Source: Protonemura montana (taxonomy: Eukaryota; Arthropoda; Insecta; Plecoptera; Nemouridae). From it: 64,000 nt of DNA. The notes below the pieces were generated by a model that saw only the letters and a list, made by a program, of their open reading frames with translations, did not search any database and was not told the DNA's origin. A program made the translations under genes and the position numbers. The DNA lies in contig OX387604.1 of assembly GCA_947568835.1 (NCBI GenBank), positions 2,584,001-2,648,000 on the forward strand. The letters are read 5' to 3'. Shown here one piece after another: positions 22,022 through 31,432 of this stretch (positions are counted from its first letter, which is position 1; every line of letters starts with the position of its first letter).

Positions 22022-23959
22022 CTAGGCTGCATACATCATTCCATCAGGCTTGGTGTTGAGAGCGGAGTTCGGGTTGATTTGGAATTCCTCACATGCTTTG
22101 TCTTCGGCCTTCTTCTTCCCATATTTCACTTCCGTCTTTTTTTGAGGGCTGCCCTGGCCATCGCTTTGAGCACCCACCACAAATGTTTCTCCTTCTGGAT
22201 CGTAAAGTTTAGAAGTTGTCCCAACCTCTGCCTTCACCCCTTCAAATATTGTAGGGAGAACGCTCTTGTCTTCCGTCGAGGGTCCTGGCCCTTGCTCGCT
22301 GGTTACCTCGAGCGTCGGCATTGCAACAGGCATCGCTTTTCCCCGGAGCCTATTCATGAATCCTACCCACTTGGATGTTTTCAGTTGTGAGATTGACTCA
22401 AAACCAGATAGATCAATGACCGATGAAAACTTTTCCGGAAAAATTTTCGGCTTAGACAAATAGACGACGCTATCCGTAGTTTCTGAAGCGGTGCAACTTC
22501 CGACGCAGTTCTCACACTTACAGGCTCCAGGCCTAGGAATCGTCGTAACATCCGTCGTCTCCTCCTCTTCAAATATGGTCTCAAGAAAACTTCCCTTCCA
22601 GGATCCTGGTCCTTGCTCGCTGGTGTCCACGAGGGAAGGCATTTTGTATAGGGGATTCAATCTTCGGAGCCACTTCATAAATTTTGACCACTTGGAAGTC
22701 TTTAGTTGTTTGAGAGGTTTATGTATTGAATGGTTGAAGTCCACTATAAAAGTGCTGGGATCTTCGACTCTTTCTTGCCTTAAACGCCAGTCAAAACCAT
22801 TTCGTCGAACATAACGCTTGCGACTTTGTTTATTAATGCGCTCCATCCACTTTCGTTCCACATCCTTGCGAGCTTGCCTTATTTCCTCGTTTTTGTCAGA
22901 ATGGTGGTTGCGTCGGAAAGGTCGTGCGTCAGCCGGGGGTTTGAGTGACCAGTCAAGGCAAAGTGGGGGGCCTTTTTTATCAAGATTATCCATATTACTT
23001 CGTTTTTTCCGTGATCCACTACTCTGCGTTTTTGACCTCGATGAATCTTTTTCAAGGATTGGTGTTTTCATTCCCTCTAAAGTGCCAAGATGAGCTTTTA
23101 ATGATGGTCCTGGAGCCATGCCAAAGTTGTAGCTCTTCATTCCTTTTCGGCAATGGTTAGTATTGGGTTTGGGGAAGTCCAGTTCCTGGTAATGTGTCTC
23201 ATGACTCTGCAAATATTCATGGTCAGGAATTGAGGTCTCTCCTTGAGCAGTGCCGATGTTATCACTTTCTCCTTGTGCTTCATAACAGTGCTTACTGGAG
23301 GTAGGCTCACTAAGCTCTAGGTGTGGTGTGCGCTCTGTCTGCTTGGCAAGGTTATGAACTACTGATGAGCCCGAAGCCGTGCCGATTTTATTGCTTTTCT
23401 TTCCTGTTTGGGAACTGTGCATGTTTGGTGCGGGAAAATCCTGTCCAAGGTAATTTGTAGGCTGACAATAAGGATATTCGAGGGCAGCAGGTGATGAAAA
23501 CCCTTTACCCATGGAGGAAAACCCTTTACCCATGCTAATATTACTGTCGTTTTTCTTTATTGTGAATTGCACACTTTCTTTGGCAACTTGGTGATCTAAT
23601 GCAGGTTTCTGTGTAGCCAATAGTGTACCTTTGACACACGGCAAATGATCTTCAACCATTTCGGGGATGCTGGAGCTTGTCTGTTTATTTTCCGCACTAA
23701 AGCGACTTGTACATGAGACCTCGTTATTGTTGGACTCACCGACTGTGGAACCTTGCACCCAGTTGCGAGAATTTACGGGTGAGTCAGGAAAAACCGAACA
23801 GAGTTCGAGGCTCCTGCTTGTCTCGAGTTGGATCGGCTCAGCATTCTTCAGTACCGGGTGGCTGGAAGCCTCTGCGACGTCGGTGCTGATCTCTGGTAGA
23901 ATTACCGTGTTGTGGCAAAGCCTATTCTCGCTTTCCTGTTCCTTCGAGCGTCCCGACAT
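22022..23959 (-). CDS. Unrecognised 645-aa protein, paralogue 1 of 3
   Basis: A single open exon. ATG at 23957-23959 lies 6 nt after a TTTCTAG acceptor. Hydrophilic, probably largely disordered: no signal peptide or membrane span. In order: a Ser/Thr/Glu-rich N-terminus; a duplicated MGKGFSS (near residues 145-160); three imperfect 44-aa repeats (about 190-325; G(T)A.G.S ... TP.L ... P...H..R..KS); a basic segment (about 319-395, KKRSN to RKRYVRRNGFDWRL); and two 56-58-aa modules at 418-473 and 525-582 (QLKTSKW..FM..LR, MP.L..TSEQGPG, TIFE). Between the modules is a CxCxxCxxxC cluster (480-489). The C-terminus is Lys-rich and ends GMMYAA. The modules could be short linear binding elements, but that is inference. 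I know of no family with this order. Neighbours are two paralogues in the same orientation. Confidence 0.85.
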   Translation of the reverse strand: MSGRSKEQESENRLCHNTVILPEISTDVAEASSHPVLKNAEPIQLETSRSLELCSVFPDSPVNSRNWVQGSTVGESNNNEVSCTSRFSAENKQTSSSIPEMVEDHLPCVKGTLLATQKPALDHQVAKESVQFTIKKNDSNISMGKGFSSMGKGFSSPAALEYPYCQPTNYLGQDFPAPNMHSSQTGKKSNKIGTASGSSVVHNLAKQTERTPHLELSEPTSSKHCYEAQGESDNIGTAQGETSIPDHEYLQSHETHYQELDFPKPNTNHCRKGMKSYNFGMAPGPSLKAHLGTLEGMKTPILEKDSSRSKTQSSGSRKKRSNMDNLDKKGPPLCLDWSLKPPADARPFRRNHHSDKNEEIRQARKDVERKWMERINKQSRKRYVRRNGFDWRLRQERVEDPSTFIVDFNHSIHKPLKQLKTSKWSKFMKWLRRLNPLYKMPSLVDTSEQGPGSWKGSFLETIFEEEETTDVTTIPRPGACKCENCVGSCTASETTDSVVYLSKPKIFPEKFSSVIDLSGFESISQLKTSKWVGFMNRLRGKAMPVAMPTLEVTSEQGPGPSTEDKSVLPTIFEGVKAEVGTTSKLYDPEGETFVVGAQSDGQGSPQKKTEVKYGKKKAEDKACEEFQINPNSALNTKPDGMMYAA

Positions 23960-23965
23960 TCTGAC

Positions 23966-24051
23966 CTAGAAATCAAGTTTTATAAGACAACTTATTAATA
24001 TTTTAGTCTCGCATTATCAAGAATACCTTATGGTGTTACGTGTTTACTTAC
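23966..24051 (-). other. 86-bp intron in the 5' UTR of paralogue 1
   Basis: Minus-strand donor AAAAA|GTAAGT (24051 down) and acceptor GATTTCTAG| (ending 23966), followed by GTCAGA and the ATG. Length and both splice sites are the same in copies 2 and 3. Confidence 0.8.
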
Positions 24052-24052
24052 T

Positions 24053-24290
24053 TTTTGTTTAAGTTCACTAAAAATTTGGTATTACTTAATAAATTTGTGC
24101 GAGGATTATATTTTCCTCTGATCTTACTCTAGAAGCCGAAAAAAAAAATGGGGGCGAGGCGGAGTCCGTTTGAATCGTGGCAACAATCGGTCACTGCAAT
24201 CGAATGCTTGGTTGAAAACAGTTGAAGCGCGATTTTCTATACCAACCGCGTAATTTGAATTTTCGAATTTCGCGACTATATACTCGTCGC
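24053..24290 (-). promoter_or_regulatory. Conserved 5' leader/promoter region of paralogue 1
   Basis: All three copies keep GCGAGGATTAT-TTTTCCTCTGATC (a GAGGA...TCCTC mirror around an AT core) and a CCAAGCATTCGATTGCAGTGACC block with its flanks. An upstream frame beginning KIAL.LFSTKHSIAVT is open in each copy. The transcription start cannot be placed. The region extends to the duplication edge. Confidence 0.5.
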
Positions 24291-24359
24291 ATTGTGTTCC
24301 TACTATTTCTATGTTAATAAGTATTGCATTTCCTAGTTCATATAGGTGCTAAAAGATAC

Positions 24360-24560
24360 GTTTTTTCCAGATATCACATGTTTTTTTTTTCGGAAACGAT
24401 CTTTTAAATGAACTTGGATCTTTTCTTGAAACGAATTTTAATTTTAACTAAAAAAAAAACGATCGCAAACTTCGATATTTTTAAAAGATCGTATTGTGAC
24501 GACGATCTTGATCTTTTTAAAAGATCGATTTCAAAACGATCTTTCCCAACTATATCCCCA
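24360..24560. repeat. GATC-rich cluster with AAACGATCTTTT / TTTTAAAAGATCG motifs
   Basis: About eight GATC sites in some 180 bp, mostly as ACGATCTT or AAGATCG in both orientations, so the segment can form several short stem-loops. It lies just upstream of the paralogue 1 promoter and is absent from copies 2 and 3. Confidence 0.55.
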
Positions 24561-24564
24561 GGCA

Positions 24565-27015
24565 ACATAAGCAGACCAAAGATTGTATAGCATGATTCCA
24601 GTGCCCAGGCTTTTAAAATGAATCATAAAAATCACACCACCAACGGCATCCTTCTTTGCGGGTGGCCGATAAGAGGATTGCATTTTCCGGGCCCATCAGA
24701 GGTTTACAAATGCATTTCAGGAAATTGAATTCAAGCTGTTCTTATTCATGGTCAATCACAGTGGATATTAAATTACGGTAGGTTATTTTTCAACAATTTT
24801 ATTGAGTATGACAAATGCTGATTGCCTTCAGCTCGCTAGATGGTTTAAAAGTACTAAACGGTGGAGCTGTGGCTGAAGTAGGGGAGGTAGTCCCCATCCC
24901 TCCTCGGCGGACAATGCAGAAGTCAGAGAGCTTCTGATAGCAAGTCAGTATGTCAAACTTTGGCGCACCAGTAGGTAGTGAATATGCAGAGAAACAGCTG
25001 GAGGGGAATATGAATGACGAATTAAAACGTGAGTATAAGACACATATTACTATCTCTATGAAGGAACCAGCTCTTGGAGACATGTTGCGAGTGCAACGAC
25101 TTACTAACCGAAAAACTATGCATGTGCAGGTTAAACTACATTTTCAGCGTCAACTAGACTGTTCTTCAATATGTTGTTACTGGAGTTACCAACGATACTA
25201 TCCAATCCCTGCCGTTGGAATGTCACCGACCCGAGGTGTTCTAGCAGACCGAAGCTAACCGAAATGACAAATAAAATATCCAGGTGAATTAAAACTAGGC
25301 AAAGTAAGCTGCATTCAGAATCTAATCGTGAGGTAACATATTATGGCCACACTCGAAGTTTCCATTGAAAATATTTACAACCCGACCATCTCAAGTTTTG
25401 CCCAAACATGTTTTGTTGTTGTCTGAAACCCACCGATTTTTTTTTTATGAACATTTTTACTGCCATCTAATATGACTTGGGTGAGGTGATACGCCATCTT
25501 CATTCTATGTTTCACGGCAATGGAGGTGAACTCGCCCGAAATACCTCCGATCAAAATCGAAATCAATTAGTATATTAGTTTCTCAAACCACGACCAGCAT
25601 CGTCCTGTTAGTTTCACATTTGGTTTTTCTTTGATTTCATCAATAAAATAAAAATCCAGATCGTTTAGTTTCTATGATATTAGTTTCACTGGCTCAGTCT
25701 GCCTGGAGGTCAAGCCAGAATACCTATAACATAGGTCGAATTACTTACCCTAATTGACTAATTATTTATTCACTTCTTGCGAGTGGTACATGGGAAACTT
25801 GACGATAATATTTCTAATGAGTAATTATCTCCGCTGTTCTCATCATTTTTTCATCAGCCTTTTCGCCATTGGGATCTACATTGTTTCAACCATGGGTTTA
25901 ACGGCACGTGCCGTTGATGGCCTTCCTTTGGCCGGGTTTACAGAAATATGACCGATCTCCGCCATTTTGTGCCGAGAATCCGTCTGGTAGATAGGTACCT
26001 GGTCGACCCGGTAGCAGGGTGATTAAGCAACTTGATTTATTATGCTAGGAGTCCATTATCCCGACAAAACTTCTGTTAGTGAGATACACATCTCTTCTAT
26101 GATATTAATACAGAGTTACAGTCCCCTACAGAGCATTATTTACTGCAATATTATTGTGCATTCACATTTGCTTGGGGCCATGCTAAGGGCCATGGAAAGC
26201 TTCGTTTAGCAACAGGTTTCCTATTATTATCTCGCCATTTTCACACAAAACACTTGTTTTAATTAACACCTTTTTCGCTCGCAAATGAAGAATCTATTAC
26301 CATCATTGTCTTTACTGTCTTCAACATTTACCTCCCTGTCTCAGCTCTTGGGAAACTTCGAGTACATCTACATTTTCACGGTAGTATTCCATTTCACTGC
26401 TTTCTTTGCATTTTTTCCATTCAATTAATAACGGTCCTAATTATACCATTAATAGTCCTGTCCACATTTCTGATCCCATATTTCTGCATCACATTAATAA
26501 ATCTATTTCAAGTGGTTTATTCAAAGACACCCAATAATTTTGCTCCTCCTTTTTCTTACTTAGTTAGTAGCTTGCTCTTTTTTAATTCATAATGCTAGTT
26601 TCAACTAAAAAAGTAACATCTCTTTTTCAGATTTTCTGAAGCTTTATTTGACATTTTCCCAGATCTTCTTAAATCTTTCTAGCCGAAAACCGATTTCGTA
26701 CGCACAATTTAATACTTCAATCAATTTTTACATTTTCTAATTACCTACAAGTTTTTCGCTCGCTTGTACCTATCCAGCAAACATAATTTTCACATTGCAA
26801 TCTTTGGTACTTCTTCTTAAATGTGCCTCCATGGCTCTGTCCGACCAGCCCAATCCCAGCCTCTCTTGTCACTATGTTAACTAGTGCTTGTAAACAAGCG
26901 CAATCTTTGTGCAGCTGTGCCATGCGACCCATCCAATCGCGTCACGATACTTTGCAATTAAATGTATCTTCATATTGCTACCACCGACCGGTTTGACGTA
27001 TTGAAACCACCTATC
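24565..27015. other. No confident gene
   Basis: One locus of note: around 24800-25060 both strands are open. The minus strand has a 94-codon frame whose TAA overlaps AATAAA. The plus strand has GGAVAEVGEVVPIPPRR and, after a stop, MSNFGAPVGSEYAEKQ running into a GTGAGT donor at about 25030. I cannot tell which, if either, is real. The rest is AT-rich and featureless. Confidence 0.4.
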
Positions 27016-27019
27016 ATCG

Positions 27020-27600
27020 TGAGATCACCGAAGTTAAACAACACTGCACTGAGTTCGGTATTGGATGGGTGACCATAATACACATGCCCAGTTCTGTTCG
27101 GGAGAGAGGTTGGAGGGATGAAAGTTAAGCAAAACTGTGCTGGGTCAGGTATTGGATGGGTGACCATCACACACATGACCAGTTATGTTCGGGAGAGAGG
27201 TTGGAGGGATGAAAGTTAAGCAAAACTGTGCTGGGTCAGGTATTGGATAGGTGACCATCATACACATGCCCAGTTCTGTTCGGGAGAGAGGTTTAAGGGA
27301 TAAAACTTAGTTCAACAACTTCACTCATCTTGCTTATCAATCTCTCAAAAGCATGGAGCAAGAGGAATCCTGTTGTTCGCGTTGTACCATCCTTTGGAAG
27401 GGACTTTTAACCGGTGGTCCCCACGGTGCTCTTCGACAGGAGTAGGCTACGTGTCGGCACCGGGTATCTTCCTTCTGGGCTAGGTGTAGTTCTTCATCGT
27501 TATCCACTCATTCACCGACGCCATTAGAGCAGTGCCACATGGCCCGTTGTCAAAACAGTGCGTCGTTAAACACAATTAATCAATCAATCAATCAACCAAT
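27020..27600 (+). mobile_element. SINE with triplicated 5S-like head and a Deu-like body
   Basis: Three 5S-like heads in tandem (about 27020-27300, 91-bp period; AAGTTAARCAA and GGTATTGGATRGGTGACC in each). They are followed by a body with GTTGTTCGCGTTGTACC, TTGGAAGGGAC and CCGGTGGTCCCC, then CGACGCCATTAGA and GTGCGTCGTTAAAC. It ends in (AATC)n (27575-27600). Body phrases recur at 54.3, 57.0, 59.5 and 63.4 kb. The central block resembles the Deu/core domain of 5S-headed SINEs known from deuterostomes and other animals. That link is from memory. Confidence 0.8.
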
Positions 27601-27954
27601 CTGATTCTGATACTGAACTAGCAGTGTTTCAGTTTTAATACATCATTGTAAGCTGATTGAGAAAATGTGAGCTGGACATCAGATATTTGTCTTGGTTTAA
27701 TGGGAGGTTAATATTATCTTACCACTGACTCTAACGCAGCATCTTACCTTCCTCAGACTCCTGCCGGAAGGACCGACTTCAACGCAGCCTTCTCGGCCAA
27801 TCATGATGCGACCGGCACTTCACTTCACTCCAAGAAGGCTTATAGCATACTGCAACCTGCCACCGCCCCCAGGATGCCACGCCCATCCTCTTAAGCCGAG
27901 GGTAAGCGACGCAAACAAAAAAGGGAGAGTGTCTAGAGCAAAGCTTGGGCTACC
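27601..27954. other. No gene recognised
   Basis: Unique-looking sequence between a SINE and a minisatellite. The only open frame (27803 onward) runs into the repeat. Confidence 0.45.
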
Positions 27955-28955
27955 TTTGCTAGTCGTGGGCAACACTGCTAGTCGTAGGCAATACTTGCTA
28001 GTCGTGGGTAACACTTTGCTAGTCGTGGGCAACCTCTGATACTCGTGGGTAACACTTTGCTAGTCGTGGCCAACACTTTGCTAGTCGTGGGCAACACTTT
28101 GCTAGTCGTGGGCAACCTCTGATACTCGTGGGCAACACTTTGTTAGTTGTGGGCAACTTTTGCTAGTAGTGTGCAACACTGCTAGTCGTGGGCAACCTCT
28201 GATACTCGTGGGCAACACTATGTTAGTTGTGGGCAACTTTTGCTAGTAGTGTGCAACACTGCTAGTGGTGGGCAACCTCTGATACTCGTGGGCAACACTT
28301 TGCTAGTCGTGGGCAACTTTTGCTAGTCGTGTGCAACACTGCTAGTCGTGGGAAACCTCTGATACTCGTGGGCAACACTTTGCTAGTCATGGGCAACCTT
28401 TGCTAGTCGTGGGCAACACTTTGCTAGATGTGGGCAACCTCTGATACTCGTGGGCAACACTTTGCTAGTCATGGGCAACCTTTGCTAGTTGTGGGCAACA
28501 CTTTGCTAGTTGTGGGCAACATCTGATACTCGTGGGCAACATTTTGCTAGTTGTGGGCAACCTCTGATACTCGTGGGTAACACTTTGCTAGTCGTGGGCA
28601 ACCTCTGATACTCGTAGGCAACACTGCTAGTCGTGGGCAACACTTTGCTAGTTGTGGGCAACACTTTGCTAGTTGTGGGTAACCTCTGATACTCGTGGGC
28701 AACACTTTGCTAGTCGTGGGCAACCTTTGCTAAACGTGGGCAACACTGCTAGTCGTGGGCAACCTCTGATACTCGTGGGCAACACTTTGCTAGTCGTGGG
28801 CAACCTTTGCTAGTCGTGGGCAACACTGCTAGTCGTGGGCAACCTCTGATACCCGTGGGCAACACTTTGCTAGTCGTGGGCAACACTGCTAGTCGTGGGC
28901 AACCTCTGATACTCGTGGGCAACACTTTGATAGTCGTGGGCAACCTCTGTGATGC
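27955..28955. repeat. 20-21-bp minisatellite (GCTAGTCGTGGGCAACACTTT)
   Basis: Roughly 48 units that alternate among GCTAGTCGTGGGCAACACTTT, a 20-bp CCTCT-ending form, and GATACTCGTGGGCAACACTTT. The GATACTC variant recurs every few units, which suggests a higher-order repeat. Reading frames across it (MPTTSK..., LLVVGN...) are by-products. Confidence 0.95.
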
Positions 28956-29535
28956 CTTCTTACAACATCCTGGATGTTTGTTGACGATATAACGAAGCTG
29001 GTGAGGGGCGAGCGAGGAAATACCTCTGGAAAAGATGTTAACGCAATGACCATCCGATGTTCGACAGATGATCTGCGGTCCAAAAAAACTATTTTTTCTG
29101 ACTTTGCGTTAACTTATTCGTAATATAACATTCCCTCTGACAACAAAAGCATTTGAATGAGTGGAACTATTCCATTTTGTAGCAGAATATGAGACTGCTC
29201 TGCTACTGGGCGATTCCGGGCTAGAATTTGGTGACCGGCTATCTTGGTTGTGGATTTATGTGACTTCCCAGACTACCTCAATGGGTTTTGATTGATCTCG
29301 ATCAGAGTTTTGTTTGACACTGTACTTTGAAAAAAAGACATCCTTTTAGGTCAATTTTGACTGAGTATCCATTTTTAGGATTGAGATGTTTCAAATGTTT
29401 AGTTATAAGCAAAATATTGGATTAGATAATGTCCTCTTTGGCCAATAACCTAGAATTGTCTTTTAATTTTCAGTGTTTTATTGAAACTGTACGCTGTAAG
29501 CTCTGGCAGTGGTTTATTTTGTTGCAAACTCGACA

Positions 29536-29632
29536 ATGCGACCGTTAAGGAGGAATACCGCCATCAAAAACCTCCTTCATTCCGACGAAGGATCGAACTC
29601 GGCAGGTGAAGAAACAGCGCCGCTACTTCCAG
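29536..29632 (+). CDS. Candidate first coding exon, acidic dileucine motif
   Basis: ATG at 29536 is preceded by an in-frame TAA. The exon may start at 29475 (TTAATTTTCAG acceptor), giving a 5' UTR part. It encodes 32 codons (MRPLRRNTAIKNLL, then EETAPLLP) and ends at CCAG|GTATGT in phase 1. E-E-T-A-P-L-L fits the [DE]xxxL[LI] sorting signal that is typical of cytosolic N-termini of lysosomal or endosomal membrane proteins. The rest of the gene is not established. A phase-compatible segment at 34358-34437 (reading FLPWTASS and FGPGIMMA, then TAA) is possible. If so, paralogue 2 sits inside the intron in antisense. Confidence 0.45.
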
Positions 29633-29639
29633 GTATGTG

Positions 29640-30530
29640 GCATAAGTAACCCGGTGTTTTCACTTCATCAAATATGATTGCTAGAATTAAAATATTTCTT
29701 TCCTTGATAAACAGTTATAATAGTGCAATACACTTATAAAATTTTAAACAAATTCGAAATCACAAAACAAGCTTTCGCTTCAAGATATGAAACACAAGAT
29801 AACAGAAACCTAACATGAGTTAACCGTCAAAATCTTTGTATTGATTAATTGTGGACTATACAATGAGATATTGGAACTGAACCTTGTTTTGCATCACCTA
29901 CAAATTAGTTTCGACAATTTCTGTCAGCATTCCAACATGTTCAGTTCTTTCTTTTCTAAATCCGGAACAGCCCAATTTTTATTTTACTTTGTAATTTTTT
30001 ATGTTTCACCTGATGCATCTTGTCTTTCTGATACTGCAGAGAAATGCACTAGATGTCATGAAAATCATTAGCTTTTTTGCTTTCCGAAATTCCCTAGGAT
30101 ATTCATCAGATTATTAGGATGTTTTGTGTACTATTAATAAGATTGATATGGACCAGAAACAAACCAGCATGGATAAATGAACGACTTGCAATATGATACC
30201 AACTCATGTCAATCCTATATTTCTTCTTGATTTCCAAGTCATTGCAGAGATATCTTGCCAAGTGTTGAAAAGAATGCCCAAGATGGAGTACATCATCATC
30301 CGCTCGCTGTAGCTGGCCAAGTCGAGCGGTTGCCATGGTTCTCCAATGAAGGAAAGAAAACCAATCGTGGTAACTACCAGCAAATCGCTGAGGTGAAGAT
30401 AAGGAAAGGGCAGGACGAGGGATTGGCTACACAGGGAAAACACTGTCTTTCAGCTTGTCAAGATGTTTTTGTTTGTATTTTGTCTCGCCGTGTCCCGTTA
30501 CAGCAAGCGAGAAGAAGTCAGGTAGGATCC
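29640..30530. other. No confident gene
   Basis: Contains acceptor-like sites at about 30039 and 30249 followed by short open frames. None is phase-compatible over a convincing length. Confidence 0.4.
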
Positions 30531-31200
30531 CATTCTCAAGGGACTTATGCTCAAAACATCGAAAAGAAAGATATGAAAAAATAAAAAAAGAACAAGCCCA
30601 AATTCTTTTCCTGTGCCTAGTGATTGAGTGCAATGGTTATGCCCACTAGAAATAAAGTGTACAGTAGGTCCATTTCGACACTTCTGGAAATAAGATTACA
30701 AAGATATTAAAAAAACTAGACCATTTGGAACCAATGCAAATTAAGCAAATCGAAGAAAAACAAACACTTTACAGCGAGACAGGCTATAGGTATCACCAGA
30801 ATAGGAGTCTCGGTATTTATGTATCACCTGCCCAATACTTCTGCATTATCAGCCTTGGATAACTGAAAACTTGTTTAAAAAATAATAGGATGAAGCTCAG
30901 TAAATATGAAAAAAGAACATGGCTTCATTTATATGAATTCAACAGGGGCGTGCAGTGAGAGTATGCTGGGTAAACGGCGTTACCAAAGTGATTCCAAAAC
31001 AAAGCAGGAGAATACAATTCAAATAACAGTGATTAAGATAGTCAATTAAACCAGTATTTTAAAGATGGGAGCATACCCACTTCCTTACCCCACAGCATGC
31101 CCCTGGAATTAAAAAAAAATTAGGGCATAACAAGAAGAAAGCAGGACACTTATACTGAAGCTTAAGAGAAATCAGCAATTTTTGTATTTTAAACCTTGTC

Positions 31201-31206
31201 TTTATT
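31201..31206 (-). promoter_or_regulatory. AATAAA polyadenylation signal, paralogue 2
   Basis: 227 nt after the stop, in the same local context as copies 1 and 3. Confidence 0.65.
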
Positions 31207-31432
31207 TGCACGTAAAATGGGTGCCTGTATAAAATTCTTTCTTTTGAAAATTAAAACATACCAAAATAGATAAATGTCTATAAAAATCCTCAATATCTCT
31301 TGGTGCTTGCTGCATAAGAAGCCAATTTCAGGATACGCTAGCGAAACCAATGAATATGAGCACCTTTTAATTCAAACACTGAAATTTTTAAGACAAACAA
31401 GGTGTTCGGTCTAAAGTTGGGGGCAGGCAGCT

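Larger units (their letters stand above)
21115..24290 (-). repeat. Segmental duplication, copy 1 (partner 30531-33697)
   Basis: About 3.17 kb that begins at ATTCTCAAGGGACTTATG and ends at TATACTCGTC in both copies. It covers the 3' flank, a MITE, the whole ORF, the 5'-UTR intron and the proximal promoter. The ORFs differ at 34 of 1938 positions by hand count and have no indels. The flanks show several indels. Confidence 0.95.

Noticed and set aside
22079..23969. Plus-strand ORFs of 65-107 codons opposite paralogue 1 (and the matching ones opposite copies 2 and 3)
   Set aside because: Antisense shadows of the long minus-strand frame. They change with every substitution in the sense frame and have no start or splice context.
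24799..25083. 94-codon minus-strand ORF ending at AATAAA
   Set aside because: The opposite strand is equally open and protein-like, and neither is recognised. Left unresolved and not called.
27020..27300. 5S rRNA gene cluster
   Set aside because: Only the promoter-half resemblance to 5S is present, in 91-bp units without the full 120-nt structure, joined to a SINE body.
27803..28039. Short ORFs rich in LLVVGN or PTTSK
   Set aside because: Translations of the 20-21-bp minisatellite.
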